46,265 nucleotides of DNA from Hylemonella gracilis ATCC 19624 (GCF_000211835.1 NZ_AEGR01000054.1:1-46265); one strand, 5' to 3'; counted from the stretch's first letter, positions 37,590 through 46,265 are shown. Made by a program: numbers and translations. Notes: generated by a model from the sequence alone, not told the origin.

Positions 37590-38564
37590 TCAATCGATCT
37601 TGGCGCCCGAGTCGCGGATGACCTGGGCCCACTTCACCGTTTCACTCTTCATCAAGGCCGCCAGTTCTTCGGGGGTGCTGGGCATGGGCTCCAGACCGGC
37701 GGCCGAGAAGCGCTCGCGGACGTCGGCTGAGCGCAGCACGGTATCAAGCTCCGCGTTCAGCCGTTTCACGATGGCGGGTGGCGTGCCCGCGGGCGCGAGG
37801 ATGGCGAACCAGCCGTTGGACTCATACCCCGGCAATCCGGACTCGGCCAAGGTGGGCAGTTCCGGCGCCAGCGACGACCGTGTCTTGCCCAGCACGCCCA
37901 GCACCTTGAGCCGGCCCGACTGCATCTGAGGCTTGATGGTCGTGATGTCGGCGATGGCCAAGGCGGTCTCGCCGCCCATGATGGCGACCACCGCGGGGCC
38001 ACTGCCCTTGTAAGGCACATGGGTGATGCTGACGCCGGCCATGGCCTTGAGCAGTTCGCCCGACAGGTGCATGGCCGTGCCATTGCCCCCCGAGGCATAG
38101 GTCAGCTTGCCGGGCTCCTTCTTCGCCAGATCAATCACGTCCTTGACCGTCTTCACCGGCAGCGTGGCGCTGGCCGCCAGCACAAAGGGGCTGGTGCCGA
38201 AGCCGGTGATGGGCGCGAAGTCGCGCTGAGGGTCGTACGCAAGACTCTTGTAGAGCGAAGGATTGGCCGTGAGCCCGCCCGCGGAAGCCAGCACCAAGGT
38301 GTAGCCGTCGGGTGCAGCCTTGGCCACCAGACCCAGGCCCAAGCCGCCGCCCGCCCCGGGCTTGTTGTCCACCACCACGGGCTGGCCCAGGCGCTCGGCC
38401 AACTTGGGCGCGACGATGCGCGCGGCGGCGTCGCTGCTGCCACCCGGCGGAAAAGTCACCACCAGCTTGATCGGGCTGGCAGGCCAAGCCTGCGCCAGCG
38501 CCGCGCCCGAAATGCCGAGCAAGACACTCAGCGCCACATGGCGACGTGCTTGGGAAAATGTCAT
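37590..38564 (-). CDS. Bug/TctC-family solute-binding protein (4)
   Basis: 324 residues. Signal peptide (about 1-24, ending ALAQA) followed by PASPIKLVVTFPPGGSSDAA, NKPGAGGGLGLG and DGYTLVLASAGG. AGGAGAAG precedes ATG 38564. It lies 88 bp behind the LigW-like decarboxylase gene on the same strand, suggesting uptake of that enzyme's aromatic acid substrate. No permease genes are seen. Confidence 0.93.
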   Translation of the reverse strand: MTFSQARRHVALSVLLGISGAALAQAWPASPIKLVVTFPPGGSSDAAARIVAPKLAERLGQPVVVDNKPGAGGGLGLGLVAKAAPDGYTLVLASAGGLTANPSLYKSLAYDPQRDFAPITGFGTSPFVLAASATLPVKTVKDVIDLAKKEPGKLTYASGGNGTAMHLSGELLKAMAGVSITHVPYKGSGPAVVAIMGGETALAIADITTIKPQMQSGRLKVLGVLGKTRSSLAPELPTLAESGLPGYESNGWFAILAPAGTPPAIVKRLNAELDTVLRSADVRERFSAAGLEPMPSTPEELAALMKSETVKWAQVIRDSGAKID

Positions 38565-38652
38565 GCGGGTCTTCTCCTGTCCTTGTCGTGGTGATGGCCA
38601 ACACACTCGCCGTGCCGCCGTGTCCCCGTGTCACCGTGTGGCCTAGTTCCGT

Positions 38653-39687
38653 TCAGAGACGGAACAGGCTCACGGCATTCGTTTCGTAAAACATCTTTTT
38701 GTGCTCGGGCGCCAGCGGCAGCGCATCCATGGCCGTGACTTCGCCCAGTTCGTACTGGTAGGGATAGTCCATCGCATACATGACGCGGTCCATGCCCATC
38801 TGCTGCTGCACGAAGCTGATGGCCGGTTCCCAGGCCATGCCACTGGTCGTGTACCAAAAGTTCTCGCGCAGGTAGTCGCTGGGCTTCTTCTTGAGCGGCT
38901 TGACGCCCGGATGACGGTTGGCGCGCACGATGCCAGCGTGCATGAAATCGATGCGGTACAGCCAGAAGGGCAAACCCTCGCCGAGGTGGCCCAGCACGAT
39001 CTTGAGCTTGGGGAAGCGGTCGAACAAGCCCGAGAGAATCAGGCGCAAGGCATGCAAGCCGGTCTCCGCTTGGAAGCCGTAGATCGCGGCGTCCATGCAG
39101 CGCGGCAGAAAGGGCTGGATCATCTGGGGCGACGGCGTGTTGGGGTGGATGTAGAACGGCACGTCCAGCGCCTCGGCCGCCGCGAAGACGTCCCAGTATT
39201 GCTCGTCGTCCAGGTACAAGCCCATGGTGTGCGAATTGATCACCGCGCCCTTGAGGCCCAACTTGCGCACCGCCCGCTCCAGCTCCAGCGCCGCCTGGCG
39301 CGGCGCGTGCGGCGCCACAGCGGCCAGGCCCGCGAACCGATCCGGGTGCTTGCGGATGGTTTCGGCCAACTGGTCGTTGGTGGACACGGCCAGGGCCGCG
39401 GCTTCCTGCGGCGCGAAAACCTGCACGCCCGGCGCGGTCAGCAGCAGCAACTGGACATCCACGCCCGCGGCGTCCATGTCGGCCATGCGGCGCGCCTCCA
39501 TGTCCTGAATGCGGTCACGCAGGTCCTTGGCACGCGGCGCCTCGCTGGTGCCGAAAAATCCCCACAGACTGAAGAAACCGGGATCGTCCAGGCTGTGGGT
39601 CTCGATGATCTGGCGGTATCTCTGCACCAGTTCCGGCGTGGCCCAGGCTTCTTCCGTGGCGATGCGACGCCATGCGCTTTGACTCAT
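38653..39687 (-). CDS. LigW / gamma-resorcylate-decarboxylase-like amidohydrolase
   Basis: 344 residues. The N-terminal IATEEAWATPE carries the Glu-type metal motif of LigW (5-carboxyvanillate decarboxylase) and related non-oxidative aromatic decarboxylases; further ligands are His in YIHPNTPS, His in VLGHLGEGLPFWLYRID and Asp in MYAMDYPYQY. ADMDAAGVDVQLLLLTAPGVQ and KGAVINSHTMG also resemble LigW. The natural substrate is probably a hydroxylated aromatic acid; 5-carboxyvanillate itself is not proven. Start ATG 39687 follows AAAGGAGA. It diverges from a LysR gene and precedes a Bug gene. Confidence 0.82.
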   Translation of the reverse strand: MSQSAWRRIATEEAWATPELVQRYRQIIETHSLDDPGFFSLWGFFGTSEAPRAKDLRDRIQDMEARRMADMDAAGVDVQLLLLTAPGVQVFAPQEAAALAVSTNDQLAETIRKHPDRFAGLAAVAPHAPRQAALELERAVRKLGLKGAVINSHTMGLYLDDEQYWDVFAAAEALDVPFYIHPNTPSPQMIQPFLPRCMDAAIYGFQAETGLHALRLILSGLFDRFPKLKIVLGHLGEGLPFWLYRIDFMHAGIVRANRHPGVKPLKKKPSDYLRENFWYTTSGMAWEPAISFVQQQMGMDRVMYAMDYPYQYELGEVTAMDALPLAPEHKKMFYETNAVSLFRL

Positions 39688-39721
39688 CGTCGTCTCCTTT
39701 GACGCCGCATTAGACGCATCC

Positions 39722-39774
39722 ATGATTCATCTGTAAAACGAAAAATATTGAACCACTCATGAATTTTTTTCAAT
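39722..39774. promoter_or_regulatory. AT-rich divergent operator region (LysR / LigW-like)
   Basis: In the 85-bp gap, the palindrome ATGATTCAT (39722-39730) is followed by ATTGAA (39747-39752) and its inverted copy TTCAAT (39769-39774), which overlaps the LysR start codon, with another TCATGAA between. The arrangement of repeated ATGAA/TTCAT halves suits LysR binding for activation of the decarboxylase-Bug pair and self-repression. Confidence 0.5.
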
Positions 39775-40732
39775 GAATCAATCCTTTGCTCCGACCCTGC
39801 GCCAGCTGCGCGCCTTCAAGGCGGTCTACCAGTTGCGCAAGCTTGGCGCGGCGGCACAGCAGCTGTCGTTGACGCAATCCGCGGTGAGCGTGCTGATCCG
39901 TCAGTTGGAGCAAGGCTTGGGCGCGCGGCTGTTCGACCGCACCACGCGCTCACTGCAAGCCACCCAGGCCGGCCAAGACGCCATTGAGGTGGTCGAACGC
40001 ATCCTGCGCGACGTGGACATGCTGGGCTCCAGCTTCATGGACCTGCGCGCGCACCAGCGCGGTCGGGTCTGCATCGCGATCACGCCCACGCTGGCCGGCA
40101 TGCTGCTGCCCGAGGTCATGCAAACCTTCAGCACCCGTTACCCGCATGTGCAGACCTTGGTGGACGACGTGGCGCCGGATCAATTCCTCAGCCGCGTGGT
40201 GGGCGAGCATGTGGACTTCGGCATCGGCACGCCGGAACGCGCCGGTGGCGAGATCGAGCAGCAGCCGCTGATGCGGGACACGCTCTGCCTGGTCTGCGCG
40301 CACGGCCACCCGCTGGCGGGACTCAAGCAGGTGCGCTGGGCCGACTTGGAAGGCCACGCATTGATCACCGGGCGTCCCGGCTACGGCGTGCGCCACCTGG
40401 TCGAGACCAGCGCGGCCCGCGCGGGCGTGCGATTGAACGTGGTGGGGGAAGTGTCGTTCCAGTCCACGGCGCTGTGGCTGGCGCGCAGCGGCCAGGCCGT
40501 GGCGCTGGTGCCCACCGCCTACGCCCTGTGCCTGGCGCATCCGGACTTGCTGATCAAGCCGCTGTGCCAACCCAGGGTGTCGCGAGACATCTACCTGGTC
40601 AGCAAGCGCGACCGTTCATTCTCGCTGGCCTGCCAAAGCTTCATCCAGGTGTTGCGCGAAGAACTGGCCGCGGGCCGCGCCATGCCCCAAGTCGGCAAAG
40701 TGGCGGTGCCCAAGGCCGAGCGCAAGACTTGA
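39773..40732 (+). CDS. LysR-family transcriptional regulator
   Basis: 319 residues. N-terminal LysR helix-turn-helix (about 8-66: LRQLRAFKAVYQLRKLGAAA, LTQSAVSVLIRQLEQGLGAR and LFDRTTRSLQAT) and a C-terminal substrate-binding domain beginning near 95 (RVCIAITPTLAGMLLPEVM). It diverges from the LigW-like gene, which it probably controls; the inducer would be an aromatic acid. Its stop codon abuts that of fadH with no bases between. Confidence 0.92.
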   Translation: MNQSFAPTLRQLRAFKAVYQLRKLGAAAQQLSLTQSAVSVLIRQLEQGLGARLFDRTTRSLQATQAGQDAIEVVERILRDVDMLGSSFMDLRAHQRGRVCIAITPTLAGMLLPEVMQTFSTRYPHVQTLVDDVAPDQFLSRVVGEHVDFGIGTPERAGGEIEQQPLMRDTLCLVCAHGHPLAGLKQVRWADLEGHALITGRPGYGVRHLVETSAARAGVRLNVVGEVSFQSTALWLARSGQAVALVPTAYALCLAHPDLLIKPLCQPRVSRDIYLVSKRDRSFSLACQSFIQVLREELAAGRAMPQVGKVAVPKAERKT

Positions 40733-43152
<2,420 letters not shown>

Positions 43153-43176
43153 TTCGCGCTTGCGCTTCCCCACGAC

Positions 43177-43198
43177 AAGGCCCTCATCGAGGGCCTTT
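43177..43198 (+). terminator. Rho-independent-type terminator of the 56-aa gene
   Basis: AAGGCCCTC (43177-43185) pairs perfectly with GAGGGCCTT (43189-43197) around a 3-base loop and is followed by a short T stretch. It lies 25 bases after the stop. Confidence 0.75.
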
Positions 43199-43296
43199 CG
43201 CATTTCTGGGCCGTTCGCGTTCACTTGGGGTTCAAGCCGGGCCGGCTGAGCGCCGCCCGTCGACCTCAGGGCTCAATACAGGCCTCAGTGAAGGCC

Positions 43297-44289
43297 TCAA
43301 TACGCCTTGAAGTTCGCCGCGACCCGCTGCTTCAGATAGTCACCCGCGCTGATGGCCGGGTACTTGCGCGCCGGCCCTTCGATCAGGGCCGAGCGGTTGG
43401 CCTGGGCGAAGAAAGCCAGGCTGTAGCGCGGCCCCATGTACTCGCCCGGTTGCGGGTTGCGCACGCGGTGGAAGTTGCTGGGCAGGCGATCATCGCTCCA
43501 GCGCATCAGCATGTCGCCGATGTTGCAGGTGATCGCATCACCGTCGGGCGGGATCGGTGTCCAGGCCTGAGCGTCCATCTCCTTGCCAGGGCAGACTTCC
43601 AGCCCGCCCTGTCCCTGGCGCTGGTAAAGCAAGGTGAGGCAGTCGAAGTCGGTGTGCGCGCCCGCGCGCCACAAGTCCAACTTGTCCTGCACCTCGGGCG
43701 GGATGGCGTAGTAATGCAGCAGGCGCAGTGTGCTCTGGTAGTCCGCGTGCTCGGGATCGTGGGCGCGCGTGAAGAAATCATCGGCAAACCCCAGCTTGTG
43801 CGCGAAGCAGGACAACACCTGCATGCCCACCCCCCAGCTCTTGCGCTCAAAGGCCAGCATGGTCGCCTGGAAGCCCGGCAGCTCGGCCTCGGTCGGCCAG
43901 AGGTCGGCCATGTGCGGTCGGGTGATCTGGTAGCTCTCCTTCTGGTCCGGCGTGCCAGTGGAAGGCCGCACCTGGGCGCGGCTTTCCCAACCGACATTGA
44001 GTGCCTTCTTGTGCGGGTACTGCTGCTTCACCGACTCGGGCAGGGCGAAGAAGCGCTCGGCCATGGCAAAGGCGGCCTGAATCTCTTGCGGGCGGATGCC
44101 GTGGTTGACGAGCTGGAAGAAGCCCACGTCGACCGCCGCGTCCCAGAGCTGGTCGGCGATCTCGGCCTTGCGGGCTTCGAAGTTGGAGAGGTCGATGCGG
44201 CGGATCTCGCGCGCGGTGTCGAGCGTGCCCATCGCGCCCATGCGCGATTCTTTTTGCAGCTCGGTGAGGTCGTAGGCGGGTGCGGTCAT
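43297..44289 (-). CDS. 2-oxoglutarate/Fe(II)-dependent oxygenase, isopenicillin-N-synthase family
   Basis: 330 residues. N-terminal DIOX_N segment (residues ~30-110, with VGFFQLVNHGI) and the C-terminal double-stranded beta-helix with the iron ligands His and Asp in GAHTDFDCLTLLYQ and His in NFHRVRNP, and the 2-oxoglutarate-binding RYS in GPRYSLAFFAQ. It should hydroxylate or demethylate a small molecule. The neighbouring purine-type genes and the shared leader RNA suggest a purine (xanthine-like) substrate, by inference. ATG 44289 follows AGGAGA; the open frame upstream runs through the leader RNA and is not translated. Confidence 0.88.
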   Translation of the reverse strand: MTAPAYDLTELQKESRMGAMGTLDTAREIRRIDLSNFEARKAEIADQLWDAAVDVGFFQLVNHGIRPQEIQAAFAMAERFFALPESVKQQYPHKKALNVGWESRAQVRPSTGTPDQKESYQITRPHMADLWPTEAELPGFQATMLAFERKSWGVGMQVLSCFAHKLGFADDFFTRAHDPEHADYQSTLRLLHYYAIPPEVQDKLDLWRAGAHTDFDCLTLLYQRQGQGGLEVCPGKEMDAQAWTPIPPDGDAITCNIGDMLMRWSDDRLPSNFHRVRNPQPGEYMGPRYSLAFFAQANRSALIEGPARKYPAISAGDYLKQRVAANFKAY

Positions 44290-44315
44290 GCAGATCTCCT
44301 GAAAGTTGAACTTCA

Positions 44316-44364
44316 AGAGCAATTTCCGGGCGCTGGCTGGGCCTGCGCTGAACGCTTCTACTCC
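44316..44364 (-). promoter_or_regulatory. NMT1-motif (xanthine-I) riboswitch candidate, copy upstream of the oxygenase
   Basis: Read on the minus strand, an identical 48-base copy of the plus-strand element. P1 is GGAGU with GCUCU (two wobbles), P2 is GCGC-A-GGC/GCC-A-GCGC with loop CCA, and the junctions are AGAAGCGUUCA and CCGGAAAUU. After the aptamer, CUCUUGAA (44319-44312) can pair with UUCAGGAG (44303-44296), which is the Shine-Dalgarno of the oxygenase gene: 8 bp with one G-U, loop of 8. The P1 3' strand is thus shared between aptamer and SD-blocking hairpin. Confidence 0.72.
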
Positions 44365-44408
44365 TGCCTCACCACAAGCAAGGCGCGGGCCAGAACTGAC
44401 AACCTTGC

Positions 44409-44416
44409 TGTATACA
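44409..44416. promoter_or_regulatory. TGTATACA core palindrome
   Basis: An 8-bp palindrome in the AT-rich centre between the two leader copies, close to the symmetry axis of the larger palindrome (44406.5). It resembles GntR-family operators (GTATAC cores) and could also serve as overlapping divergent -10 boxes. No gene for a GntR regulator lies in the window. Confidence 0.35.
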
Positions 44417-44448
44417 CAATTGGCACATGCCTTGCTTGAAGACCCCCA

Positions 44449-44499
44449 AGAGTAGAAGCGTTCAGCGCAGGCCCAGCCAGCGCCCGGAAATTGCTCTGG
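44449..44499 (+). promoter_or_regulatory. NMT1-motif (xanthine-I) riboswitch candidate, copy upstream of the NMT1-type binding protein
   Basis: Helix P1: AGAGU (44449-44453) with GCUCU (44493-44497). 5' junction AGAAGCGUUCA (44454-44464). P2: GCGC-A-GGC (44465-44472), loop CCA, GCC-A-GCGC (44476-44483). 3' junction CCGGAAAUU (44484-44492). From memory, this two-helix fold of about 46 bases and its conserved junctions match the NMT1 motif, a xanthine/urate riboswitch named for genes of the NMT1 family, and here it precedes just such a gene. No database model was run. Confidence 0.75.
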
Positions 44500-44544
44500 A
44501 AACCCGGTCCCAGCGACCGGGCACTCAACCTCTTCCAGGAGCAA
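44491..44544 (+). promoter_or_regulatory. Expression platform: anti-SD pairing and inner hairpin before the binding-protein gene
   Basis: UUGCUCUGG (44491-44499), which includes the P1 3' strand, is complementary to CCAGGAGCAA (44535-44544) with one bulged G; AGGAG there (44537-44541) is the ribosome site of the gene at 44549. The loop between is closed by a hairpin CCCGGTC (44503-44509) with GACCGGG (44515-44521). Aptamer P1 and this SD-blocking pairing exclude each other, so ligand binding would be expected to open the ribosome site. Confidence 0.6.
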
Positions 44545-44548
44545 TGCC

Positions 44549-45583
44549 ATGCTGCGCCGCCATTTCCTCGGTACGTCCACCGCCCTCGCCGCATCCACCC
44601 TCGCCGCGCCGGCGGTCTGGGCCCAGTCCTCCCCCAAGCTCACGCCCCTGAAGTTCACGCTGGACTTTCGCGTCACCGGACAGACGGCCCCCTTCTTCCT
44701 GGCCCTCGCCCAAGGTTATTACCGTGACGAAGGGCTGGACGTGTCCATCGACGTGGGCGCCGGATCAGTGACCTCCATCACGCGCGTGGCCAGCGGCGTC
44801 TACCAATTGGGCCTGGGGGATATCTCCTCGCTGATCGAGTTCCAGGCCCAGAACCCCGGCACGCCCGTGGTGCAGGCCGTCTACCAGTACTACAACCGCG
44901 CACCATTCGTGATTATCGGACGCAAGGACCGTGGCATCACCAGCGACTTCCAGAGCCTCAAGGGCAAACGCATCGCCGCCGCGGCCGTCGAGTCCACGCG
45001 CCGTGCCTGGCCCATGGTCGCCAACAAGCTCAAGCTGGGCGCCGAGCACTTCCAGTGGGTCACGACCGACTTTAGCGCGCGCGACAACGTGATGGTGCGC
45101 GGCGACGTGGACGGCGCCACCTATTTCCACGACTCGGCCGTGTCGCTCTTCGCGCGCATGAGTCCGCAAGAGCTGTCGGTGCTCAAGTACACCGAGGCCG
45201 GGGTCAACCTCTATGGCAACGCGGTGCTGGCCAGCCGCAAGCTGATCACCGAACAACCCGCCCTGGTCGCGGGCTTTCTGCGCGCGAGCAACCGCGCCCT
45301 GAAGGAGACGCTGGCCAATCCGGCGGCTGCCATCGCCGCCATCAAGCAGCGTGAGCCCATCCTGGAAGAACCGGTGGAGCTTGAACGCTGGCGCCTGACG
45401 GCCCAGTACGTCGCGTCGCCCGACGTGGCAAGCCATGGTCTGGGCGACGTGCGCAAGGCGCTGCTGGAAGAGCAAATTGCCCAGGTGGCGCAGGTCTTCG
45501 GCCTGCAAAACCGCCCAGGCGCCGACAGCGTGTTCGAGCGAGGCCTCTTGCCGGCCAGCGGCGAGCGCAGCTACAAGGCATGA
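44549..45583 (+). CDS. NMT1/SsuA-type ABC transporter substrate-binding protein
   Basis: 344 residues. N-terminal signal with a twin-arginine-like start (MLRRHFLGTSTALAAS, ending VWAQ). The mature protein has the NMT1/THI5-like pattern: FTLDFRVTGQTAPFFLALAQ, YYRDEGLDVSIDVGAGS and VYQLGLGDISSLIEFQ. Such proteins deliver thiamine precursors, sulfonates or purine-like compounds to ABC permeases. No permease or ATPase gene is in the window, so the partner is elsewhere. The gene overlaps the deaminase gene by four bases (ATGA). SD AGGAG at 44537. Confidence 0.9.
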   Translation: MLRRHFLGTSTALAASTLAAPAVWAQSSPKLTPLKFTLDFRVTGQTAPFFLALAQGYYRDEGLDVSIDVGAGSVTSITRVASGVYQLGLGDISSLIEFQAQNPGTPVVQAVYQYYNRAPFVIIGRKDRGITSDFQSLKGKRIAAAAVESTRRAWPMVANKLKLGAEHFQWVTTDFSARDNVMVRGDVDGATYFHDSAVSLFARMSPQELSVLKYTEAGVNLYGNAVLASRKLITEQPALVAGFLRASNRALKETLANPAAAIAAIKQREPILEEPVELERWRLTAQYVASPDVASHGLGDVRKALLEEQIAQVAQVFGLQNRPGADSVFERGLLPASGERSYKA

Positions 45584-46092
45584 GCATGAGCACGGAATTG
45601 CCCAAGGAAGTCACCCTGAACGAACGCGACAGCAGCTACCTGCGCCAGGCGATCACCTGGTCGGCCAACGGCCGTGCACGCGGCAACCGACCCTTTGGAG
45701 CGGTCATCGTGTCAGAGCAGGGCGAGGTCCTGGCCGAGGCCTGGTGCAACACCAGCGAAACCGGGGATTGCACCGGCCATGCCGAGACCAATGCGGTGCG
45801 CTTGGTTTCGCCGCTCGTGGACCGAGACACCCTGGCGCGCGCGACGCTCTACTCCTCGGCCGAGCCCTGCGTCATGTGCGCGGGCGCGATCTTCTGGTCC
45901 AACATCGGGCGCGTGGTCTACGGCATCGACGCGGTGCGGCTGCGGGTGTTTCGCGGTGAGCGTGCCGAGCAGCGCGACGCGGAGCTGTCTTGCCGGGATG
46001 TGTTCGCGTCATCGCCCCACCCCATCGAATGCATCGGACCGGCCTTGATCGAGCAGGCCAGCGCCCCTCATCAGGGCTTCTGGAAACGCTGA
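45580..46092 (+). CDS. Nucleoside/guanine deaminase (CDA superfamily)
   Basis: 170 residues. The zinc site is complete: HAE in CTGHAETNAVR and PCxxC in SAEPCVMCAGAI. Size and the sequence NRPFGAVIVSEQGEVLAE fit the group that contains bacterial guanine deaminase (guanine to xanthine), tRNA adenosine deaminase and cytosine deaminase. Overlap with the binding-protein gene and control by a xanthine-type leader favour guanine deaminase, by inference. A second in-frame ATG at 45586 is an alternative start. Confidence 0.85.
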   Translation: MSMSTELPKEVTLNERDSSYLRQAITWSANGRARGNRPFGAVIVSEQGEVLAEAWCNTSETGDCTGHAETNAVRLVSPLVDRDTLARATLYSSAEPCVMCAGAIFWSNIGRVVYGIDAVRLRVFRGERAEQRDAELSCRDVFASSPHPIECIGPALIEQASAPHQGFWKR

Positions 46093-46117
46093 ACGGGGGG
46101 GCGGCGGGCCGGGCGGT

Positions 46118-46265
46118 TCAGCGCAAAGACAGCAGCGCGGGCTGCGCGCCACCCGCGCGCCCGACAGCGGCATGTCCCGCGCCAGGATGCCCCACGCCAG
46201 CGTGCCCGCCAGCGAGTTTGAACACCGCCACGGTCTGCACCAGTTCCTGCGATTGCGAGCGCAGG
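46118..46265 (-). CDS. Methyl-accepting chemotaxis protein, C-terminal end (partial)
   Basis: Only the last 48 residues are in the window. LRSQSQELVQTVAVFKL is the typical last helix turn of MCP signalling domains (the QxxxLxxxVxxFKL pattern). It is followed by a Gly/Ala/His-rich tail (GGHAGVGHPGAGHAAVG) and ends SLR. Any CheR-binding pentapeptide of the NWETF type is absent. Confidence 0.75.
   Translation of the reverse strand, partial: LRSQSQELVQTVAVFKLAGGHAGVGHPGAGHAAVGRAGGAQPALLSLR

Larger units (their letters stand above)
44290..44548. other. Divergent leader region with large palindrome
   Basis: The 259-bp gap holds a 182-bp palindrome (44316-44497): perfect 48-bp arms, inner 10-bp arms CAAGCAAGGC (44375-44384) and GCCTTGCTTG (44429-44438), and a near-central TGTATACA. 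Both arm pairs share one centre at 44406.5. Both genes must be transcribed from promoters inside the central part, for example around CTGACA 44396-44401, but no convincing -10 is seen. Confidence 0.8.

Noticed and set aside
44316-44497. The 48-bp inverted repeats as ends of an insertion sequence
   Set aside because: Only 86 bp lie between them, no transposase or target duplication is seen, and each arm folds as a compact aptamer.
44316-44497. Assembly or library artefact producing a false palindrome
   Set aside because: Not excluded by sequence alone, but the flanks of the two arms differ, each has its own SD-pairing partner, and the centre has diverged, which an artefact would not produce.
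44290-44676. Extension of the oxygenase frame through the divergent region
   Set aside because: It would translate the palindrome and overlap the start of the binding-protein gene; ATG 44289 has a strong ribosome site.

Overview
The window is GC-rich, densely coded and looks like a chromosome segment of a beta-proteobacterium of the order Burkholderiales, most likely a Comamonadaceae-type organism. The reasons are five Bug/TctC-type solute-binding proteins (a family greatly expanded in that group), a PobA gene divergent from an IclR-type regulator, and many uptake and oxidation genes for organic acids. No tRNA, rRNA, CRISPR array or transposase was seen. This taxonomic call is inference from gene content only.

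Layout. 1-7.3 kb (minus): a two-partner secretion pair, the transporter TpsB followed by a very large FHA/CdiA-like exoprotein TpsA whose C-terminus is beyond the window. 7.6-11.4 kb (minus): an outer-membrane-type metallopeptidase/beta-propeller/barrel protein downstream of an IclR regulator. 11.7-13.6 kb (plus): pobA (4-hydroxybenzoate 3-monooxygenase) and an Lrp/AsnC regulator; a 101-bp palindromic element sits between the regulator and pobA. 13.7-16.1 kb: a YgiQ-type radical SAM protein. 16.3-21 kb: two divergent c-di-GMP proteins (a GGDEF-EAL protein and a CSS-EAL phosphodiesterase). 21-22.3 kb: a split chromate transporter. 22.3-27.1 kb: AsmA-like protein, small membrane proteins and an MFS transporter.

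27.2-37.2 kb (plus) is a long catabolic gene block headed by a TetR regulator: three periplasmic Bug proteins, a Gfo/Idh/MocA dehydrogenase, a DUF993 aldolase-like TIM barrel, an amidohydrolase, an SDR, a 3-hydroxyisobutyrate-dehydrogenase-like enzyme and a sugar-isomerase-like TIM barrel. The enzymes suggest oxidation, isomerisation and aldol cleavage of a polyhydroxylated or carboxylated compound that I cannot name. The promoter region upstream has a helically phased series of T-tracts and a site similar to one in front of the TetR gene.

37.6-40.7 kb: a Bug protein and a LigW/gamma-resorcylate-decarboxylase-like amidohydrolase, divergent from a LysR regulator; then fadH (2,4-dienoyl-CoA reductase) and a 56-residue basic protein.

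43.3-46.1 kb is the most remarkable part. A 2-oxoglutarate/Fe(II) oxygenase (minus) and an NMT1-type binding protein plus nucleoside deaminase (plus) diverge from a 259-bp gap. That gap carries a perfect 48-bp inverted repeat, so both mRNAs begin with the same sequence. This sequence folds like, and as far as I can recall matches, the NMT1-motif (xanthine-I) riboswitch. In each leader the 3' strand of aptamer helix P1 is also complementary to that gene's own Shine-Dalgarno region, although the sequences outside the repeat differ. This suggests a back-to-back pair of xanthine/urate-responsive ON switches controlling a small purine uptake and oxidation unit. The window ends in the C-terminus of a chemoreceptor.
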